This document shows, piece after piece, positions 5,234 to 7,546 of a stretch of DNA of 7,546 bases. Numbering within the stretch: position 1 is the stretch's first letter; each line of letters starts with the position of its first letter. Source of the DNA: an uncultured Bacilli bacterium (GTDB taxonomy: Bacteria; Bacillota_I; Bacilli_A; RF39; UBA660); the NCBI GenBank assembly GCA_944358275.1, contig CALVQZ010000054.1:1-7546 (forward strand). Direction: 5' to 3'. The notes under the pieces are model-generated. The model was not told where the DNA came from and did not search any database. It was given only the letters and a program-made list of their open reading frames with translations. A program made the translations under genes and the position numbers.

Positions 5234-5510
5234 TGTTAAATTCACCATCTTTTGAATATAAATATTGCTCTCTTGCATATCTAGCAACATAATCCGGATC
5301 TTGAAGTTTCTCAACTTCAACTTTAAGATACTCTTCTTCTTCTTTTAATTTTGCTAACTCCTCAGTATAAAAAGCCTTCTCTTTGCTTTTCTTTAATAAT
5401 TGATTACAAACAGAGAATATATTTACTAGCAAAAGCGAAATTAAAGAAATAGTTACTATAGATATAAATAATACTCTTCTTTTTGATCTTTTAGTTAATT
5501 TTCGTGACAT
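5220..5510 (-). CDS. divIC: Cell-division septum formation protein DivIC/FtsB family
   Basis: This 96-residue bitopic membrane protein belongs to the DivIC/FtsB septum-initiator family. It works with FtsL and DivIB/FtsQ to activate septal wall synthesis. A basic cytoplasmic N-terminus (MSRKLTKRSKRR) is followed by one membrane span (about 13-33). A charged coiled coil comes next (about 40-70, rich in K and E), then the family box DPDYVARYAREQYLYSKDGE (71-90). The ATG at 5510 is chosen because GGTGAGG lies directly before it; an in-frame TTG at 5528 lacks a Shine-Dalgarno. In Bacillus and Clostridium, yabP-yabQ-divIC is a standard gene order, as here. It probably also has its own promoter (5530-5559). 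Confidence 0.93.
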   Translation of the reverse strand: MSRKLTKRSKRRVLFISIVTISLISLLLVNIFSVCNQLLKKSKEKAFYTEELAKLKEEEEYLKVEVEKLQDPDYVARYAREQYLYSKDGEFNIRIN

Positions 5511-5529
5511 ATTCCTCACCTGTATCAAG

Positions 5530-5559
5530 ATTATATCACTATTAAACCAAAAAAATCAA
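5530..5559 (-). promoter_or_regulatory. Possible extended -10 promoter for divIC-mrnC-rlmB-sigH
   Basis: The -10 box is TATAAT (5535-5530) with TGA directly before it (extended -10). A partial -35 box TTGATT (5559-5554) lies 18 bases upstream and overlaps the yabQ TGA stop. It would allow division and rRNA genes to be expressed apart from yabP and yabQ, with a leader of about 13 bases. Confidence 0.55.
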
Positions 5560-5843
5560 TGTTTTAATTTTATTCTAAATTTACTTGCCATTTTATTAAC
5601 ACTTAAAAACCCTAAAAATAAAGAGAGCAAAAAATAAAAGTGAACTATACCATTATTTATAAATCTAAGAAGTATAAAATACAAAAAAACATTATCAACT
5701 ATAAAAAATATATTTATAAGTATTTTAATTATTCCCTTTGAGTAATAAATAAATTTATAATTTATATTTAGTAAAAAAGAAAAAAAAATACCATAAAGAA
5801 AAGAAAAAACAATAGACTTAATTTGTATATCTAAAGGAATCAT
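5556..5843 (-). CDS. yabQ: Spore cortex biosynthesis membrane protein YabQ (short form)
   Basis: This 95-residue, very hydrophobic protein has about three membrane spans (near 8-28, 38-60 and 64-83) and a basic tail ending RIKLKH. Sequence similarity alone would be thin. The identity rests mainly on position between yabP and divIC, on the membrane topology, and on the YabQ-like N-terminus starting with a short polar stretch and SIVFSFLYGIFFSFL. In B. subtilis YabQ is in the outer forespore membrane and is needed for cortex formation. The B. subtilis protein is about twice as long, so this copy is close to the membrane domain only. The ATG at 5843 overlaps the yabP stop by four bases (ATGA), so the two are coupled. 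Confidence 0.78.
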   Translation of the reverse strand: MIPLDIQIKSIVFSFLYGIFFSFLLNINYKFIYYSKGIIKILINIFFIVDNVFLYFILLRFINNGIVHFYFLLSLFLGFLSVNKMASKFRIKLKH

Positions 5844-6115
5844 TTAAATAACCTATTTAAAACACTCTCTTCCTTATTTCTCTTTTTTACTGTATCTAAA
5901 TATACAAAACTATTTATTTTGCCCTTTATTACGACTTTACCTTCTATAGTATCTAACTTAACCATTTCTAATTCTTCACCTTTAATATTCATATATCCCA
6001 TCGTAGTTTCAAGCAAAAAATCCTCCTTATCAAAACTTTCAATCTTATTAACACCACTAATATTTATATTACTTCTTTCAATTATAGATACTGAATGATT
6101 ACTTGTACTATTCAT
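5840..6115 (-). CDS. yabP: Sporulation protein YabP
   Basis: This 91-residue soluble protein belongs to the YabP/YqfC family, known in Bacillus as a sporulation protein tied to coat and cortex assembly. The whole family domain is visible. It starts HSVSIIERSNINISGVNKIE (7-26), continues FDKEDFLLETTMGYMNIKGE (28-47) and ends KVVIKGKINSFVYLD (60-74). These match the known SGV-KVESFD-EEFLLET-MG and GxVSIKGKV---YL patterns. The ATG at 6115 is chosen because GGTGAT sits just upstream; the in-frame ATG at 6127 has no Shine-Dalgarno. It overlaps yabQ by four bases. A weak terminator-like hairpin separates it from spoVG. No SigE- or SigH-type promoter could be recognised. Confidence 0.9.
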   Translation of the reverse strand: MNSTSNHSVSIIERSNINISGVNKIESFDKEDFLLETTMGYMNIKGEELEMVKLDTIEGKVVIKGKINSFVYLDTVKKRNKEESVLNRLFK

Positions 6116-6146
6116 ATTATCACCCATTAAAATATATGTATAAAAT

Positions 6147-6175
6147 AAAAAAAAATACCTTTATTCTTCAGTATT
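6147..6175 (-). terminator. Weak terminator-like hairpin between spoVG and yabP
   Basis: In the minus-strand RNA, AAUAC (6175-6171) pairs with GUAUU (6158-6154), plus a possible U-G pair. The spoVG UAA stop lies in the loop, and nine U (6155-6147) follow. The stem is short and AU-rich, so at best it partly ends the spoVG transcript. Confidence 0.35.
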
Positions 6176-6433
6176 TTCTTCTATCTTATTATACTCAGTA
6201 AATATTGCATCTTCAAACATCTTACGAGTTTCTTCATTTAATGGATGCGCAACATCTTCATTATTACCAAACTTACTCTTGCGACTAGGCATAGCTAACA
6301 TAAGATTATCGCCCTTATCAATAATACGGATTCCTTTAATTTTAAAGCAATCATCTAATACTACTGAAGCAATCCCTTTCATTTTATTATTCTCACCAGC
6401 TACTTTATGTACTGATACAGATGTTATTTTCAA
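6161..6433 (-). CDS. spoVG: Septation/gene regulator SpoVG
   Basis: This 90-residue protein is the small nucleic-acid-binding regulator SpoVG, which affects asymmetric septation in Bacillus and virulence or capsule genes in Staphylococcus. The family marks are clear: GIASVVLDDCFKIKGIRIID (20-39), LMLAMPSRKS (44-53) and DVAHPLNEETR (60-70), followed by an acidic tail. The start is TTG at 6433, nine bases after AAGGAG and matching the family N-terminus. Another TTG at 6442 abuts the Shine-Dalgarno and is unlikely. Use of TTG may limit expression. It has a near-consensus sigma-A-type promoter (6457-6485), unlike B. subtilis spoVG, which depends on SigH. It leads the sporulation-division group spoVG-yabP-yabQ-divIC. 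Confidence 0.95.
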   Translation of the reverse strand: MKITSVSVHKVAGENNKMKGIASVVLDDCFKIKGIRIIDKGDNLMLAMPSRKSKFGNNEDVAHPLNEETRKMFEDAIFTEYNKIEENTEE

Positions 6434-6456
6434 GTTAATCAACTCCTTCTATTTAA

Positions 6457-6485
6457 ATTGTATATTTTTATTGTTAAATTGTCAA
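6457..6485 (-). promoter_or_regulatory. Sigma-A-type promoter of spoVG
   Basis: The -35 box is TTGACA (6485-6480), the spacer is 17 bases and the -10 box is TACAAT (6462-6457), matching 11 of 12 consensus positions. The start site should be near 6450, immediately upstream of the Shine-Dalgarno, giving a very short leader. No SigH-like AGGA/GAAT pair is seen. Confidence 0.85.
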
Positions 6486-6508
6486 CACATTTTAACTTGT
6501 ATGTATAA

Positions 6509-6802
6509 CTATTTTCCTATTAACCAATCAATTATATTTTTATGAATTATTCCATTATAAGACATATCAAATTTATCAGTTGATATTACATATTTTGGAT
6601 AATTATCATCAATTGATTTATATACTCCAAACTCTCTTTCAATAACATTTTCATTATCTGCAAGTAGATAACAAACTTGATAATACTCTTTATTTCCATT
6701 CTTAATAGCAATAAAATCTATCTCTTTATTCTCTAAAGCACCTATTTTAACATCATACCCTCTATACACAAGTTCATTATAAACAATATTTTCTATATTC
6801 AT
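6509..6802 (-). pseudogene. C-terminal fragment of the split DUF4143 ATPase
   Basis: This 97-codon frame carries the end of the ATPase: IENIVYNELVYRGYDVKIGA, EIDFIAIKNGNKEYYQVCY and a short tail ending DWLIGK. In DUF4143 proteins this is the PD-(D/E)XK-like C-terminal domain (Glu of ENIV, EIDFIA, then YYQV). It has lost its frame with the upstream ATPase part because of the duplication at 6773-6823. Deleting one 26-base copy rejoins GAYIENIVYNELV perfectly. Its ATG (6802-6800) overlaps the upstream TAA as TAATG. Re-initiation could thus still make it as a separate chain, though no Shine-Dalgarno is visible. It is either a recent pseudogene, a phase-variable state or a sequencing or assembly error. 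Confidence 0.75.
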
Positions 6803-6823
6803 TATAAAACAATATTTTCTATA
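6773..6823 (-). repeat. Tandem 25/26-bp direct duplication causing a frameshift
   Basis: Two adjacent copies, 6773-6797 (25 bp) and 6798-6823 (26 bp), are identical except that an AAA run in the first is AAAA in the second. The net 26-bp insertion is not a multiple of three. It breaks the ATPase frame and creates the TAATG stop-start. Perfect identity suggests a recent slippage event. Confidence 0.92.
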
Positions 6824-7546
6824 TATGCACCTAATTGTTCTTTCTTAGAAGTATTCATAATTCTTCCAAGTCCTAAATCAGTAAGATAATACTTATATTT
6901 ACCATTTAAAATTCTTTTACCTCTAACATCATATCTATCAACTTTACAAACTAATAAACTTTTACACATATACTCTAAATAATTATAAAAAGTTTCTTTA
7001 GAAACGCATCTATTTTCCTTATCTTTAAAATAATTAGCTAAATTCTCTGCTGAAAAAGATTGTGATGACGTAATCATAATATATTCGACTAATCTATTAA
7101 ATAAATCCAAATCCGTTATATTAAATCTTTTTATAATATCTTTCATAACAATTGAATCATATACATCTGATAAATAAGTTCTCAACTCTTTTTCACCATC
7201 AAATCTAAATCTCTGAGGCATACCACCCCATTTAATATAATCTAAAAAAATATTTTCATAATCATCAGTTTCTTTTAACTTGCAAACTTCACTAAAAGTA
7301 AAAGGTTGCATTCTAAAACTTACATATCTTCCTGATAAATAAGTAGCTAAATCACCAGACAATAAATCGCTATTAAACCCAGTTATAAATATTGATACAT
7401 TTTTAGTAGCTTTAAGTGAATTTATTGTCTTTTCCCAATTTTCTACATTTTGAATCTCATCAAACAACAAATAATATTTATTATTATCTTTCAATAATTT
7501 AATAATATAATTATTTAAATCTTTATAATCCTTTATATCTGAATAT
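6802..7546 (-). CDS. AAA ATPase with DUF4143 (N-terminal/central part; 5' end outside window, frameshifted)
   Basis: From the right window edge an open frame of 247 codons runs to TAA at 6802. It begins YSDIKDYKDL, so the true start and the Walker A motif lie outside. Visible parts are Walker B LLFDEIQ (about 25-31 of the visible part) and a sensor-like ITGFNSDLLSGDLATYLSGRY, where GSNS is usual and here reads GFNS. PFTFSEV and IKWGGMPQRF follow, then a winged-helix part (SFSAENLANYFKDKE to KYYLTDLGLGRIM). This is the common AAA_14/DUF4143 architecture, a family of scattered prokaryotic ATPases of unclear role, often considered accessory. The protein ends prematurely in IENIVL because of the tandem duplication, losing the nuclease-like C-terminal domain. 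It lies upstream of spoVG with no terminator seen. Confidence 0.85.
   Translation of the reverse strand, partial: YSDIKDYKDLNNYIIKLLKDNNKYYLLFDEIQNVENWEKTINSLKATKNVSIFITGFNSDLLSGDLATYLSGRYVSFRMQPFTFSEVCKLKETDDYENIFLDYIKWGGMPQRFRFDGEKELRTYLSDVYDSIVMKDIIKRFNITDLDLFNRLVEYIMITSSQSFSAENLANYFKDKENRCVSKETFYNYLEYMCKSLLVCKVDRYDVRGKRILNGKYKYYLTDLGLGRIMNTSKKEQLGAYIENIVL

Noticed and set aside
6279..6545. Plus-strand frame opposite spoVG and its promoter
   Set aside because: Overlaps the convincing spoVG gene and promoter and has no recognisable domain.
1..7546. Mycoplasma-type genetic code, CRISPR arrays, IS ends
   Set aside because: TGA ends several genes at the expected family length and Trp is TGG. 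No regularly spaced repeats and no transposase or terminal inverted repeats were seen.

Overview
This 7.5 kb window is strongly AT-rich DNA from a low-GC Bacillota (Firmicutes), probably a spore-forming or ancestrally spore-forming lineage. The evidence is the pairing of sigH, spoVG, yabP and yabQ with a Bacillus/Clostridium-type mrnC-rlmB-sigH-secE-nusG-rplKAJL gene order. TGA is used as a stop (yabP, yabQ, mrnC, rlmB) and Trp is TGG, so the Mycoplasma code is excluded. I cannot name the genus.

All genes lie on the minus strand except a nuclease-family tail at the left end, so transcription reads from high to low coordinates. At the right edge (7546-6509) is an AAA ATPase of the DUF4143 type, split in two by a tandem 25/26-bp duplication. 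Next comes spoVG-yabP-yabQ-divIC, which are sporulation and division genes. It is followed by mrnC (23S rRNA end processing), rlmB (23S rRNA 2'-O-methylation) and sigH. Then come secE-nusG (translocon, transcription elongation), rplK-rplA (L11, L1) and rplJ-rplL (L10, L7/L12). A strong terminator at 241-276 closes the block. Beyond it, a convergent plus-strand gene ends at 209, the C-terminus of a YhcG/DUF1016-type PDDEXK nuclease.

The intergenic DNA is compact but rich in control signals. Five sigma-A-like promoters can be read: before spoVG, divIC, secE, rplK and rplJ. Intrinsic-terminator-like hairpins follow spoVG, divIC, sigH and rplL. Two RNA hairpins that copy the L1-binding part of 23S rRNA precede rplK and rplA. 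A classic L10 leader with a terminator/antiterminator pair precedes rplJ. The ribosomal protein genes therefore seem to be feedback-controlled by L1 and by L10(L12)4.

Compared with the familiar B. subtilis order, rae1/yacP (between rlmB and sigH) and rpmG (between sigH and secE) are missing at this locus. cysS is not upstream of mrnC, and rpoB does not follow rplL. I find no wholly new system. The most unusual items are the tandem duplication that splits the ATPase with a TAATG junction, the paired L1-stalk mimics, and the joining of a spoVG-yabPQ-divIC cluster to the mrnC-to-rplL block. No stretch longer than 300 bases lacks a gene.
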